Assembly: GCF_000521505.1 (NCBI RefSeq)
Contig: NZ_CP003915.1
Location: forward strand, 930,001 to 994,000
Length of the DNA stretch: 64,000 bases
Reading direction: 5' to 3'
Source of the DNA: Advenella mimigardefordensis DPN7
GTDB lineage: Bacteria; Pseudomonadota; Gammaproteobacteria; Burkholderiales; Burkholderiaceae_B
Shown piece after piece: positions 1 to 8,465 of the stretch. The notes beneath the pieces were generated by a model. It was not told where the DNA came from, searched no databases, and was given only the letters and a program-made list of their open reading frames with translations. The position numbers and the translations under genes are program-made. The number at the start of each line of letters is the position of its first letter. Within the stretch, counting starts at the first letter, position 1.

Positions 1-644
1 CCCAGCAGTCCTTTGGGGTCGATGGTTAACCAGCCACGGTCGCCGAAATCCAGAATATTGTCATGGTGGATGTCGCCATGCAATACGGTAATATCCTGGG
101 GGTCTGTCAGGAGTTGTTGCGCTGCACTTGCGCTCGGTCGCAATGCCGAGTCAGTATCGGCGGCAGCGTACAAATCATCAAACCACTCAGATAAAGGCGC
201 CAATTCGGGCTGACGGGAGACGCTCCGCGCGTGGGCGTGTAACCTGGCTACCGTATCGCAGGCAATAAGACTGGCGTCGTCGTCCTGACCATGCAACGCC
301 ATATGCATCAGAGACCGCTGACCCTGAGCCCGTTCCATCACCAGGGCGTTTTCGCTGAGCGCAAGTACCGTTGCAGCACCATTGCCGTCCCACCACTCCA
401 TCACTTTGCCGCCCCGTATTTCGTGCTCGTCGCCCGCAATCTTGAGCATGACCGCAGTGCCGTTCATTTTGACAGGTAGCAGGTGGCTGCCTGGCGTCGC
501 AATGGGAGCACCGTCCGGCACCAGGTTCCATTTTTTCATCCAGGGCGTAAACACGTCTGCGTTTGCATCTGGCGCCTCCTGGGCGAGAGGTCGTGGGTCT
601 TGATCCGGGGGTGGTGAATCGGCGTCCAGTGTGCGATCAGTCAT
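1..644 (-). CDS. APH(6)-like aminoglycoside/hydroxyurea kinase, 3' end outside window
   Basis: ATP-dependent small-molecule kinase of the streptomycin 6-phosphotransferase (APH(6)) type. About 214 codons are present; the C-terminus lies beyond base 1. The ATG at 642-644 overlaps the end of the upstream MazG-like gene by 8 bases. Visible motifs are the Brenner-type loop HGDIHHDN (residues 189-196, catalytic Asp191) and the following TIDPKG (metal-binding Asp209). MLKIAG around residue 68 supplies the ATP-binding Lys. The N-terminus has about 30 extra polar, Pro/Asp-rich residues before the kinase fold. Family members inactivate streptomycin or phosphorylate hydroxyurea; chromosomal relatives often have unknown natural substrates, so resistance is not implied. 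No stop codon is seen because the gene runs off the window. Confidence 0.85.
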   Translation of the reverse strand, partial: MTDRTLDADSPPPDQDPRPLAQEAPDANADVFTPWMKKWNLVPDGAPIATPGSHLLPVKMNGTAVMLKIAGDEHEIRGGKVMEWWDGNGAATVLALSENALVMERAQGQRSLMHMALHGQDDDASLIACDTVARLHAHARSVSRQPELAPLSEWFDDLYAAADTDSALRPSASAAQQLLTDPQDITVLHGDIHHDNILDFGDRGWLTIDPKGLL

Positions 645-996
645 CGAGCTGGTCATATTTTTTGGCATTGCCTTTGCTTTTTTCCACCGGGTATTTCCGG
701 GCATTGAGCTCCAGTTTTTCCTGCGCAGCCTGCAGGATGTCAATATTCAGGACCCGGCTGATGGTCAGCAGGTAAAGCAATACATCTGCAATTTCATGTC
801 TGGCCGCCAACTGGTCCCGTTCGTTCAGTGTGGCCGATTCTGCTTGCGTTTTCCACTGAAATATTTCCAGCAGCTCTGCCGCTTCTACCGTTAGCGCCAT
901 GGCGATATTCTTGGGTGAATGGTATAGATCCCATTCTCTGGCTTTGGCAAAGGCTTCAAGTTGTGTCTGAATGGAGGTTAAGGTGGGTGTTGTCAT
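637..996 (-). CDS. MazG-like nucleotide pyrophosphohydrolase (dCTPase/RS21-C6 type)
   Basis: A 119-residue all-alpha NTP pyrophosphohydrolase that should hydrolyse a (d)NTP, probably a non-canonical or pyrimidine one, to NMP and PPi in the cytoplasm (house-cleaning). The MazG metal-binding pattern is complete: EAAEL (E38, E41) and, after a helix, EIADVLLY (E68, D71). Length fits the small single-domain RS21-C6/iMazG group and not two-domain MazG. The C-terminus is Lys-rich. Its end overlaps the start of the APH(6)-like gene, so the two are probably co-transcribed and translationally coupled. Exact substrate cannot be read from sequence. Confidence 0.85.
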   Translation of the reverse strand: MTTPTLTSIQTQLEAFAKAREWDLYHSPKNIAMALTVEAAELLEIFQWKTQAESATLNERDQLAARHEIADVLLYLLTISRVLNIDILQAAQEKLELNARKYPVEKSKGNAKKYDQLDD

Positions 997-1040
997 AGTT
1001 GATTCGGCATGTATTCAATTACGGGGTCAGGCAAGTCACT

Positions 1041-1961
1041 TTACAGTAACTGGGTGTATTTCCAGGCATTATTCTTAATCAGGCGTGCAGCTGTTTTTTC
1101 ACACTCGTCCATAACGCAATCAACGGCGTCATTGCGCATGATGTTATTTGTATGACAAATGAATATCTCCCGGAAAAATTCAAAGTCAAACCGTCGCATA
1201 CTAATTGTACCTTCGTGGATTTCTTCGTGGGCAGCAGAATAGGGGAGAATGGTGGCTGCCAGGCCGTTTTTGACTGCGGGAATCAGAATGGCAGAAGTGC
1301 TTGCCTCTGCGATCAGATCATAAGGCAGACGTCGTTCGAGAAAGGCGTGATCAATTCGCGAGCGCAAGCGGTTGGGCAGACTGGGCAGGATCAGGGGAAC
1401 GTCCTTGATGTCTTCGATCCTGATGCGGCGGCTTCTGATTTTTGTCTCAGAATGCAGCAACAACAGCAATTCCTCAACCAGAAACGGCTTGAGCACCATG
1501 CCTTTGATTTCCTGCTGGTCTGGTGTGAGGGCAAAGTCAACCCGGCCCTGCAGCACTTGTCGGGTCAGATCGGCGCTGGGCAGATCGACAATCTCCAGAA
1601 TGATTGATGGGTAGCGCTGCTTGATCTGGTGAATCAGTGGTAGCGCCAGCATACGCGCCGTACTCGAAGCCAGTGCAATTGAGACCGTGCCGCTGATCGG
1701 GTGATCATGACGATGCAAAACCGCTTTGGTATTATCAATCTGACGCATGATGGTTTGGGTATGTTTATAAAGTAGCGTGCCTTCTTCTGTCGGCTTCACG
1801 CCACGCGTCGATCGCAAAAACAAGGTCACGCCCAGCTCAGCTTCAAGCAGATGCATCTGCTGCGTAAGGGCAGGCTGCGCGATATGCAGGGCGGCTGCCG
1901 CCTTGGTCATATTTCCCAATTCAAATACCTTGATGAAATAGCGCATTTGGCGTGTGTTCAT
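1041..1961 (-). CDS. LysR-family regulator, Nac/Cbl-like N-terminus
   Basis: A 306-residue LysR-type regulator. Residues 1-60 form the winged HTH (MNTRQMRYFIKVFELGNMTK start, then AALHIAQPALTQQ); residues about 90-300 are the periplasmic-binding-protein-like effector domain. The HTH resembles the Nac/Cbl subgroup, but so do many catabolic LysR proteins. It is transcribed divergently from the CoA-transferase gene at 2098, the normal arrangement for a LysR activator and its target, and a perfect 7-bp inverted repeat lies between them (1986-2006). Likely inducer: a substrate or CoA intermediate of the neighbouring operon (inference). Confidence 0.88.
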   Translation of the reverse strand: MNTRQMRYFIKVFELGNMTKAAAALHIAQPALTQQMHLLEAELGVTLFLRSTRGVKPTEEGTLLYKHTQTIMRQIDNTKAVLHRHDHPISGTVSIALASSTARMLALPLIHQIKQRYPSIILEIVDLPSADLTRQVLQGRVDFALTPDQQEIKGMVLKPFLVEELLLLLHSETKIRSRRIRIEDIKDVPLILPSLPNRLRSRIDHAFLERRLPYDLIAEASTSAILIPAVKNGLAATILPYSAAHEEIHEGTISMRRFDFEFFREIFICHTNNIMRNDAVDCVMDECEKTAARLIKNNAWKYTQLL

Positions 1962-1985
1962 GTCTATGTTGTTCCCGATTCTCGA

Positions 1986-2006
1986 TTTTGATCACAAGCA
2001 TCAAAA
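1986..2006. promoter_or_regulatory. candidate LysR operator
   Basis: Perfect inverted repeat TTTTGAT (1986-1992) and ATCAAAA (2000-2006) separated by 7 bases, containing a T-N11-A core. It lies in the 136-base gap between the divergent LysR gene and the CoA-transferase gene, 25 bases from the LysR start codon, so it could serve autoregulation and activation. Confidence 0.5.
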
Positions 2007-2048
2007 CTACAATAAGAAAAAATGATCGTATGATAAATAAACAGTATT

Positions 2049-2076
2049 TTGATTGGAAAATCTTATTGCATAGAAT
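2049..2076 (+). promoter_or_regulatory. candidate sigma-70 promoter for the CoA-transferase operon
   Basis: TTGATT (2049-2054) and TAGAAT (2071-2076) separated by 16 bases. Transcription would begin near 2083, just before the AGGAG ribosome site at 2087-2091. This argues that translation begins at ATG 2098, not at the in-frame ATG at 2080, which lies upstream of the ribosome site. Confidence 0.4.
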
Positions 2077-2097
2077 AGCATGCAAAAGGAGACAATC

Positions 2098-3321
2098 ATG
2101 ACTAGACCATTAGCCGGTTTGCGTGTTCTGGATTTGACGCGCGCGTTGTCCGGACCCTTCAGCACCATGACGCTGGCCGATCTCGGCGCAGATGTTATCA
2201 AAGTAGAACCTACGCCAAACGGCGACATGATTCGCCAGTGGGGGCCGTTCGACGAAGACATCAGTGTTTATTATCTAAGCGCGAACAGGAACAAAAAGGG
2301 TATTGGTGTTGATTTTCGCAAGCCTGAGGGACTGGCCTTTATCCGCAAACTAGCGCTGCAGTCGGACATTGTGGTGGAAAACTTCAAGGTCGGCACCATG
2401 GCAAGCATGGGTTTGTCTTATGAATCGCTCAGTCAGGAGAAGCCGTCTCTGATCATGGCTTCGATCTCGGGCTTTGGTAGTACTGGCCCGGCCAGGAACT
2501 GGGCTGGCTTTGATCAGATTGCGCAAGGCTACTCCGGATTTATGAGTCTGACCGGGACTCCCGAATCGGGCCCGACACGGGTGGGCACGGCTATCGGCGA
2601 TCTGACTGCCGGGATGTGGGCGGTGATCGGCGTGCTGGCGGCGGTGATTGAGATGAAGGCCAGTGGCAAGGGGCAGCATGTGGAAACGTCGTTGCTTGCC
2701 AGTCTGCTGAGTCTGCTGTCAGTACAGGGGCAGCGCTATCTGAGCGTGGGCGAAGTGCCGCAACCCTGTGGCAATGTACACCCGGTAATTGCACCTTACG
2801 GTACCTTTGAAACCAGTGACGGCCCCATCAATCTGGCCCCTGCAACACAGGAAATGTGGGTGCGGCTATGTGCAGTACTGAAGCTGGACTGGCTTGTAGC
2901 CGATCCGCGTTTTGTTCGAAATGCAGACCGCATGACACATCGTCATGCGCTCAAGGAAATTCTCGAAGGTGCTCTCAAACAGCATCCGCGCATGTACTGG
3001 ACGCCAATGATGATCGAACAGGGTATTCCAGCCGGGCCGATCAATACGCTCGATGATGTTTTTCGGGATGAACAGGTTCTGGCATGTAACCTGGTGCAGA
3101 CCGTTGAGCACGCCCGCCTGGGTCAGTTGCGGCAGGTGGCCTTGCCCGTGAATATGAGTAATCACGATAGCAATAGCGTGGTGTCGGCCCCACCGGTATT
3201 CGGTCAGGATACGCTGCAGGTGGCCATAGATATAGGCATCAGCCGGGACCAGATTGAGCAGTTAATGGCAGACGGCATTCTGTATCAGGCCGATGAGTCC
3301 AAGGAAAGGGAGCGTTTATGA
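2098..3321 (+). CDS. CaiB/BaiF (class III) CoA-transferase
   Basis: A 407-residue family III acyl-CoA transferase, moving CoA from a donor thioester to a carboxylic acid via an aspartyl-CoA intermediate. The catalytic Asp is D168 in the AIGDLTAGM segment, matching Asp169 of formyl-CoA transferase. The N-terminal LAGLRVLDLTRALSGPF segment is diagnostic. The ATG at 2098 is chosen because AGGAG sits 6 bases upstream. The stop overlaps the next start (ATGA), so it is coupled to the crotonase gene. With the Bug receptor at 4157 it looks like the activation step for an imported carboxylate; the acid itself is unknown. One of three CaiB-family genes in the window. Confidence 0.92.
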   Translation: MTRPLAGLRVLDLTRALSGPFSTMTLADLGADVIKVEPTPNGDMIRQWGPFDEDISVYYLSANRNKKGIGVDFRKPEGLAFIRKLALQSDIVVENFKVGTMASMGLSYESLSQEKPSLIMASISGFGSTGPARNWAGFDQIAQGYSGFMSLTGTPESGPTRVGTAIGDLTAGMWAVIGVLAAVIEMKASGKGQHVETSLLASLLSLLSVQGQRYLSVGEVPQPCGNVHPVIAPYGTFETSDGPINLAPATQEMWVRLCAVLKLDWLVADPRFVRNADRMTHRHALKEILEGALKQHPRMYWTPMMIEQGIPAGPINTLDDVFRDEQVLACNLVQTVEHARLGQLRQVALPVNMSNHDSNSVVSAPPVFGQDTLQVAIDIGISRDQIEQLMADGILYQADESKERERL

Positions 3322-4085
3322 CTGAAGACGTATACGCGCCAACCCTGCATATTCAGGGCGCGATCGCTACGCTGCAATTGAACAAAGCTGCTTATGCCAA
3401 CCGTCTGTCGCCCGCTAACCTGAAGACAATTGAACGGCATATTGCAACCGTGAACGAACGGGAAGAGGTTCTTGTGCTGCGTCTGCGTGCATCTGGCAGG
3501 TATTTTTGCAGTGGTTACGACATTTCTTCACTCGCGTCCGACGAAGCGCCGAGTTCGCTGTATTTCGGTGAAGTGGTCGATTCGCTGGAAGACTGTCGTG
3601 CAATCACCATTGCCGCCATTCAGGGAGGTGTATACGGAGGGGGAACAGATTTATGTCTGGCCTGTGATTTTCGTGTGGGAACAGATCTTGCCAATATGTT
3701 TATGCCTGCCGTGAAATTCGGCCTGCATTTTTACCCGGGAGGCATGCGGCGCTATATTTCGCGCTTAGGTCTTAATAATGCGAAGTATTTGTTTTTGACG
3801 GGAGAAAAAATTGAGGCGGCCCGGATGCTGGATATGGGATTTCTGACAGAGCTGGTGCCTGAGCAGCACTTGTTGTCGCGCACTGATGAGCTTTCGTCAA
3901 GTCTTGCTGCAATGGCGCCACAAGCCTTGTTGGGCATTAAGAAGCATCTGAACCTGATCGTCCGGAACGATATAAGAACAGAAGAAATTACCCAGGCAGT
4001 GCTGCTTTCGGAGCGTTCGGAAGATATGAAAGAGGGCGCCGCGGCATGGAAGGCGCAGCGCAAACCCGTGTTTACGGGGCGCTGA
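3318..4085 (+). CDS. divergent crotonase-family protein (enoyl-CoA hydratase/isomerase fold)
   Basis: A 255-residue crotonase-fold protein overlapping the CoA-transferase by ATGA. The oxyanion-hole segments are present (RYFCSGYDIS near residue 65; GGVYGGGTDL near 103-112). Both catalytic Glu positions of classical enoyl-CoA hydratase are replaced: the PE position reads PA (A131 in FMPAVKFG) and the second Glu falls on Tyr157 (AKYLFLTG). It is therefore probably not a standard hydratase; isomerase, thioesterase, decarboxylase or C-C lyase chemistry on a CoA ester is possible. The two other crotonases in this window (33781, 36824) keep both Glu residues. Fold confident, reaction open. Confidence 0.85.
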   Translation: MTEDVYAPTLHIQGAIATLQLNKAAYANRLSPANLKTIERHIATVNEREEVLVLRLRASGRYFCSGYDISSLASDEAPSSLYFGEVVDSLEDCRAITIAAIQGGVYGGGTDLCLACDFRVGTDLANMFMPAVKFGLHFYPGGMRRYISRLGLNNAKYLFLTGEKIEAARMLDMGFLTELVPEQHLLSRTDELSSSLAAMAPQALLGIKKHLNLIVRNDIRTEEITQAVLLSERSEDMKEGAAAWKAQRKPVFTGR

Positions 4086-4156
4086 ACAATAATAAAAAAA
4101 CACAAAAAAATGAGGAAGTAACAACAAAGAAGGTTAAACCTTATTAGGAGACAGAC

Positions 4157-5122
4157 ATGATTGGAAAAAAAAAGATTGGGATTGCGGGATTCTTGCTGGC
4201 TGTAACGACAACCGTCCACGCTGCAGGATATCCTGACAAACCGATTTCGCTTGTCATCGGCTTTCCACCAGGTGGCGGAGCTGACAATGTAGCGCGAGTG
4301 TATGCCGATTATCTTTCCAAAACCCTGAAGCAGCCGGTCATCGTTGAAAACCGGCCGGGCGCGGGCTCTACTATTGCCGCAACACATGTGGCAAGAGCCA
4401 AGCCAGACGGTTACACGATTTTTATGGGTAACTCAAGTGTCATGGGCAGCGACAACGTGCTCTACAAGGTGGCTTACACGCCGGATAGTTTTGTGCCCGT
4501 TGGACGGCTTACTACGTCGCCCATGATTCTGATCGCCAGCAAGAAATCGGGAATTAACAGTGTTCAGGATTTACTGGATAAGTCGCAGAAAGAACCGGGT
4601 AAGCTCACCTTTGCCTCGTCTGGAAACGGTGTCATTACGCATCTTGCGGGCGTGGAGTTTCTTCGCCTGTCGGGCCGCAAATTGTTACACGTGCCGTTCA
4701 AGGGCGGTGCGCCGGCGACACAGTCAGTCGCTGCTGGAGATACTGATATATCATTTGCAACGGCGCCCTCTGCCAGGGCGATGATCGATACAGGGAAAGT
4801 GACGGGTTTGGCAATCACTTCAAAGACGCCGTCCAGTGTGATCGATCAATATAAGCCCATTGACCAGTCAGGGCTGAAAGGATACGACATTACCAACTGG
4901 TGGGGAATATTTGTTCCTGCGGGAACCCCACAACCTGTGATTGATGCGCTGTTTACGGCTACCGGCAAGGTATTGGCCGATCCGGTGGTCAAAAAGAATC
5001 TGACGGCAAACTTTGAAGAGGTCAATCCGTCTGCCAGCCAGCAGGACTTTGTCCAGTTCGCCCGCTCTGAGGGCAAGCTGGGCCTGGATCTGGCTCGGGC
5101 CAGCTTACAGACAAAGAACTGA
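4157..5122 (+). CDS. Bug-family periplasmic solute receptor (TctC-like)
   Basis: A 321-residue extracytoplasmic receptor of the tripartite tricarboxylate transporter (TTT) family. It has a signal peptide (charged MIGKKKIG start, hydrophobic core, cleavage near VHA/AG around residue 22). The Bug hallmarks are YPDKPISLVIGFPPGGGAD at the mature N-terminus and RPGAGSTIAA near residues 63-72. TTAGGAG precedes the ATG. It is the third gene of the LysR-controlled CoA-transferase operon, with no TctA/TctB partner nearby, so it must borrow membrane subunits or act as a sensor. Bug ligands are typically carboxylates; this one is unknown. Confidence 0.9.
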   Translation: MIGKKKIGIAGFLLAVTTTVHAAGYPDKPISLVIGFPPGGGADNVARVYADYLSKTLKQPVIVENRPGAGSTIAATHVARAKPDGYTIFMGNSSVMGSDNVLYKVAYTPDSFVPVGRLTTSPMILIASKKSGINSVQDLLDKSQKEPGKLTFASSGNGVITHLAGVEFLRLSGRKLLHVPFKGGAPATQSVAAGDTDISFATAPSARAMIDTGKVTGLAITSKTPSSVIDQYKPIDQSGLKGYDITNWWGIFVPAGTPQPVIDALFTATGKVLADPVVKKNLTANFEEVNPSASQQDFVQFARSEGKLGLDLARASLQTKN

Positions 5123-5145
5123 GGAACAGAGCACTCAGGGCCAGG

Positions 5146-5176
5146 CTGGCGGTCTGTCGCTCCCGCAGACCGCCAG
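5146..5176 (+). terminator. intrinsic terminator-like hairpin after the Bug gene
   Basis: Perfect 11-bp stem CTGGCGGTCTG (5146-5156) / CAGACCGCCAG (5166-5176) with a 9-base loop, 24 bases after the stop codon. A second small hairpin with a five-T run follows at about 5182-5195. It ends the 2098-5122 operon. Confidence 0.6.
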
Positions 5177-5255
5177 CGGTGACGACGTTTTTCGTCAATC
5201 AGTCTACATAAATAATGAATAGATTATTTCGTATTCAGCAGGCCTGTTTTAAATG

Positions 5256-5265
5256 TTGTATACAA
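5256..5265. promoter_or_regulatory. candidate GntR-type palindrome upstream of the MFS/udh region
   Basis: TTGTATACAA, a perfect 10-bp palindrome 126 bases before the MFS start. GTATAC-centred palindromes are typical for GntR regulators, including hexuronate regulators, but no GntR gene is in the window. TACAAT inside it could equally be a -10 box. Confidence 0.25.
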
Positions 5266-5390
5266 TAGATCGCGACCGAATGGCTCGCCTTATCAAGGTA
5301 TCAACCAGTATACGTGCAGCGGGCCGTTACTGTGATCCAGCTGTTTTGAATCGAAGTTGGCCAGCCCGGCGATAACGATTTTTTTCTCAC

Positions 5391-6647
5391 ATGCGGGCTA
5401 TGAAAAACACAAATACGAATACACAGCCTGACCCAATTGGCAACAAACAGGATAGTCGCGCGGGCTGGATGGTGCTGATCCTGACGCTGACCATACAGTC
5501 GCTGGCAACCATGGTGCTGCTGGTGCCGCCGGTAATGGCGCCCGTGCTGTCAGCGCAGCTGGGTGTGCCGGCCGGGTATATCGGCTTTTATATTGCAGTT
5601 GCCTATTTGTCCGCCATGTTAAGCAGCCTGAGCGCAGGTGCGATGCTCACCATCGTCGGGCCGATCCGGCTCAGCGCCTTGTGTATCCTGTCGTCCGCCA
5701 TCGGCCTGACCCTGTTCGTCATGGTGCCGTCTGTCGTAACGCTGGCGCTGGCCGGCATATTCATTGGTCTTGGCTATGGCCCTGTTACCCCGTGTAGTTC
5801 ACAGATACTGATTAAAAATACACCCATGCACCGCCTGAGTCTGATTTTTTCTATCAAGCAAACCGGCGTGCCGTTAGGCGGCGTGTTGGCCGCTATCATT
5901 ATGCCCAGCCTGCAGGATATGGTCGGGTGGCGCAGCGCGTTGGGCGTGGTTTGCGTGATGCTGCTTATCTGTGCGGTTGTGTCGCTTTTCACTCCGCGCT
6001 CGTGGGAGCCTGATGCAAGCGGCGTCAGAAAGTCATTCAGGGAAGAGTTCCTGGGGGCGCTGAGAACCATTTATCGCATTCCGGTATTGCGGACACTGGC
6101 TATCTGTTCTTTTTGCTTTTCCATCTGCCAGCTCACATTAATGACATATGCGATTACCTTCCTGCATGAGGAGGTGGGTATGTCGATGGTTCTGGCCGGG
6201 GTGTTCCTTTCCGTATCCCAGGCCGCTGGCGTAATAGGGCGGATTCTATGGGGTTATCTGGCTGATCATTTTTTTTCTACCTGGAGCATGTTAATGGTGC
6301 TGGCCGTTGGCATGCTCTTGTCCGCTGTCGGTGTTTTTTATATTGATGCCAATGCAAGCGATTGGTGGGTTATCATTATTTTCGCGGTATTCGGCGCTAC
6401 TGCAATCGGCTGGAACGGCGTTTATCTGGCAGAAGTAGCCAAACGCGCGCCTGAGGGCAAATCCGGCTCAATCACCGGTGGCACGCTGGCGGTCACCTAT
6501 TTGGGCGTGGTTTTGGGACCGCCAGCCATCGGACTGGTATCACAGGCGGCAGGTGGATTTGGTTACGGTTTTCTGTCATTGCTATTGCCTACTATTGCGT
6601 CGATTATCCTGCTGGGCAGGACCAGGAAACATTTTCAGAGGCGGTGA
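5391..6647 (+). CDS. MFS transporter
   Basis: A 418-residue major facilitator protein with about 12 hydrophobic segments. The first starts near residue 23 (GWMVLILTLTIQSLATMVLL). The middle loop after TM6 is basic and polar (PRSWEPDASGVRKSFREEF). The motif-A-like region is weak, as in the cyanate/nitrate-like or organic-anion branches. The start is uncertain: ATGs at 5391 and 5400 are in frame and neither has a good ribosome site. It lies 179 bases before uronate dehydrogenase on the same strand, so uptake of a sugar acid is a reasonable but unproven guess. Confidence 0.82.
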   Translation: MRAMKNTNTNTQPDPIGNKQDSRAGWMVLILTLTIQSLATMVLLVPPVMAPVLSAQLGVPAGYIGFYIAVAYLSAMLSSLSAGAMLTIVGPIRLSALCILSSAIGLTLFVMVPSVVTLALAGIFIGLGYGPVTPCSSQILIKNTPMHRLSLIFSIKQTGVPLGGVLAAIIMPSLQDMVGWRSALGVVCVMLLICAVVSLFTPRSWEPDASGVRKSFREEFLGALRTIYRIPVLRTLAICSFCFSICQLTLMTYAITFLHEEVGMSMVLAGVFLSVSQAAGVIGRILWGYLADHFFSTWSMLMVLAVGMLLSAVGVFYIDANASDWWVIIIFAVFGATAIGWNGVYLAEVAKRAPEGKSGSITGGTLAVTYLGVVLGPPAIGLVSQAAGGFGYGFLSLLLPTIASIILLGRTRKHFQRR

Positions 6648-6826
6648 CCCAGGCCCGGGAGGATCGGTAGCTGCAGAGAAGAACGGGGGTGTCTGATCTG
6701 TGGCAGCCTTCGTCCAGCTGAAACACATTTGTGCTTACTTCTAGGGTAAACCACAATTCAAAGAGATCAGATAACATACAACAATAAGAGCCATCAACAA
6801 AACGCTGTATTTCAGTTGGAATATCC

Positions 6827-7642
6827 GTGCAAGATTCAAAACCCTTTAAACGCATACTGTTAACCGGTGCTGCCGGCGGACTGGGTACAGTGTTGCGGCA
6901 AACCCTGAAGCCTTTTGCAGACACACTAAGGCTGTCTGACATCATTGCTCCTTCCGACAATCCGCAAGCGGGTCCCGGTGAAGAGCTGATTCTTTGTAAC
7001 CTCGCTCAAAAGGCGTCTGTAGACCAGTTGGTGCAGGGGTGCGATGCCATCATCCATATGGGTGGGGTATCAGTGGAGCGATCCTTCGAAGAAATCCTGG
7101 AAGCCAATATCAAGGGTGTGTTTCATATCTATGAGGGCGCACGACGCCATGGCGTTAAACGGGTTGTTTTTGCCAGCTCGAATCATGCCATCGGTTTTTA
7201 CCGTCAGGATGAGACCATTGACGCCAGCGTGCCGCGCCGGCCCGATGGCTATTACGGTCTGTCCAAGGCTTATGGCGAAGAAATGGCGAGTTTTTATTTC
7301 GATCGTTATGGCATTGAAACGGTCAGCATCCGTATCGGATCCTGTTTTCCGGTTCCCAAAGACCGGCGCATGATGCACACCTGGATCAGCGCCCGCGATT
7401 TGACCGAGCTCATTCGTTGCGCGCTGGTCACCGAGGCAGTCGGGCACACGATTGTGTATGGCATGTCTGATAACGAAAATGTCTGGTGGGACAACCACCT
7501 GGCGAGCAAACTGGATTTCGTGGCACAGGACACATCTGAAATATTCCGCGAGCAGGTAGAGCGTCAGCCCATGCCCGCAGCCGACGATCCCGTAGCCGTT
7601 TACCAGGGGGGCACATTCACCGCCCTGGGGCCTTTCGAGTAA
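6827..7642 (+). CDS. udh: uronate dehydrogenase
   Basis: A 271-residue NAD-dependent short-chain/epimerase-fold enzyme oxidising D-glucuronate or D-galacturonate to the aldaro-lactone, first step of oxidative uronate catabolism. The Rossmann motif is TGAAGGLG (13-20), the catalytic pair is Y143-xxx-K147 in YYGLSKAYG, and ASSNHAIGFYR (116-126) closely matches what I recall of Pseudomonas syringae Udh, as do VSIRIGS and GHTIVYG. Length matches the family (265-275). It starts with GTG at 6827. An ABC importer follows 54 bases later on the same strand, suggesting one transcript. Confidence 0.88.
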   Translation: MQDSKPFKRILLTGAAGGLGTVLRQTLKPFADTLRLSDIIAPSDNPQAGPGEELILCNLAQKASVDQLVQGCDAIIHMGGVSVERSFEEILEANIKGVFHIYEGARRHGVKRVVFASSNHAIGFYRQDETIDASVPRRPDGYYGLSKAYGEEMASFYFDRYGIETVSIRIGSCFPVPKDRRMMHTWISARDLTELIRCALVTEAVGHTIVYGMSDNENVWWDNHLASKLDFVAQDTSEIFREQVERQPMPAADDPVAVYQGGTFTALGPFE

Positions 7643-7695
7643 CACAAATGACTGCAAAACTATATAAAACCGGCCAGTCTGGATGGGAGATATAA

Positions 7696-8463
7696 GTGCA
7701 GTATGATTTTAATTTTGCGGGTCTGCTTCCTTACTGGCATACCTTTCTTGATGGGGCGTGGCTGACGCTCGAATTGACCCTGGCATCTACGGTGTTCGGC
7801 CTGGCCATCGGTATTTTTTGTTCTATCGGCAGTCGCAGTCGGTATCGCTGGGTAAACCGTATTTGTGCGATCTACGTTGAGACGATCCGTAATACGCCAT
7901 TTCTGGTACAGATTTTCATTTTCTATTTTGGCTTGTCCAGCATTGGGTGGCAGATGCCGGCGGCTGTGGCCGCGGTGATCGCCATGGTTATCAATGTCGG
8001 CGCCTATTCCTCAGAGATTATCCGTGCCGGCATGGATGCCATTCCCAAAGGGCAGATTGAGGCAGCCGAATGTCTTGGACTGTCCAGGCCACGCATCTAC
8101 TGGCACGTCATTATGCTGCCGGCTTTCGAGAAAGTGTACCCGTCCATTACGAGTCAGTTCATTCTGATGATGCTGATGTCGTCCATTACCTCACAGATCT
8201 CCACCGAAGAGCTTACCGCCGTGGCCAATAATGTGCAGTCGGAAACCTTCCTCTCACTGGAATCCTATATTGTGGTCGCCGCCCTTTATTTGCTGCTGGC
8301 CGTGGTGCTGCGGCTGCTCTTCTGGCTGGCCGAGCAGGTGCTGTTCCGGCGCAAGCGGGTAATTGCCCAGGCACAGCGCCGTTCGGCTTCGATGGGCAAT
8401 GTGGCCGCCCGTCGGCGTAAAGCGGTGGGGCGCAAGCTGCCGGCCGTGACGATCAGGGGGTAA
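7696..8463 (+). CDS. polar-amino-acid-type ABC permease, first subunit
   Basis: A 255-residue inner-membrane permease of the His/Gln/Arg (PAAT) class with about five TM segments. The cytoplasmic coupling loop EIIRAGMDAIPKGQIEAAEC lies near residues 110-130, followed by LGLSRPRIYWHVIMLPAF. GTG start with GGGAG 8 bases upstream. It has an unusually long basic tail (RRKRVIAQAQRRSAS onward, about 40 residues) not typical of the family. It works with the second permease (8466), the ATPase (9100) and the receptor (9873). Substrate is discussed under the receptor. Confidence 0.9.
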   Translation: MQYDFNFAGLLPYWHTFLDGAWLTLELTLASTVFGLAIGIFCSIGSRSRYRWVNRICAIYVETIRNTPFLVQIFIFYFGLSSIGWQMPAAVAAVIAMVINVGAYSSEIIRAGMDAIPKGQIEAAECLGLSRPRIYWHVIMLPAFEKVYPSITSQFILMMLMSSITSQISTEELTAVANNVQSETFLSLESYIVVAALYLLLAVVLRLLFWLAEQVLFRRKRVIAQAQRRSASMGNVAARRRKAVGRKLPAVTIRG

Positions 8464-8465
8464 GC

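Noticed and set aside
187..531. Open frame of 114 codons on the minus strand
   Set aside because: It is out of frame with the APH(6)-like gene, whose true frame covers 1-644 with recognisable kinase motifs; Cys/Arg-rich shadow.
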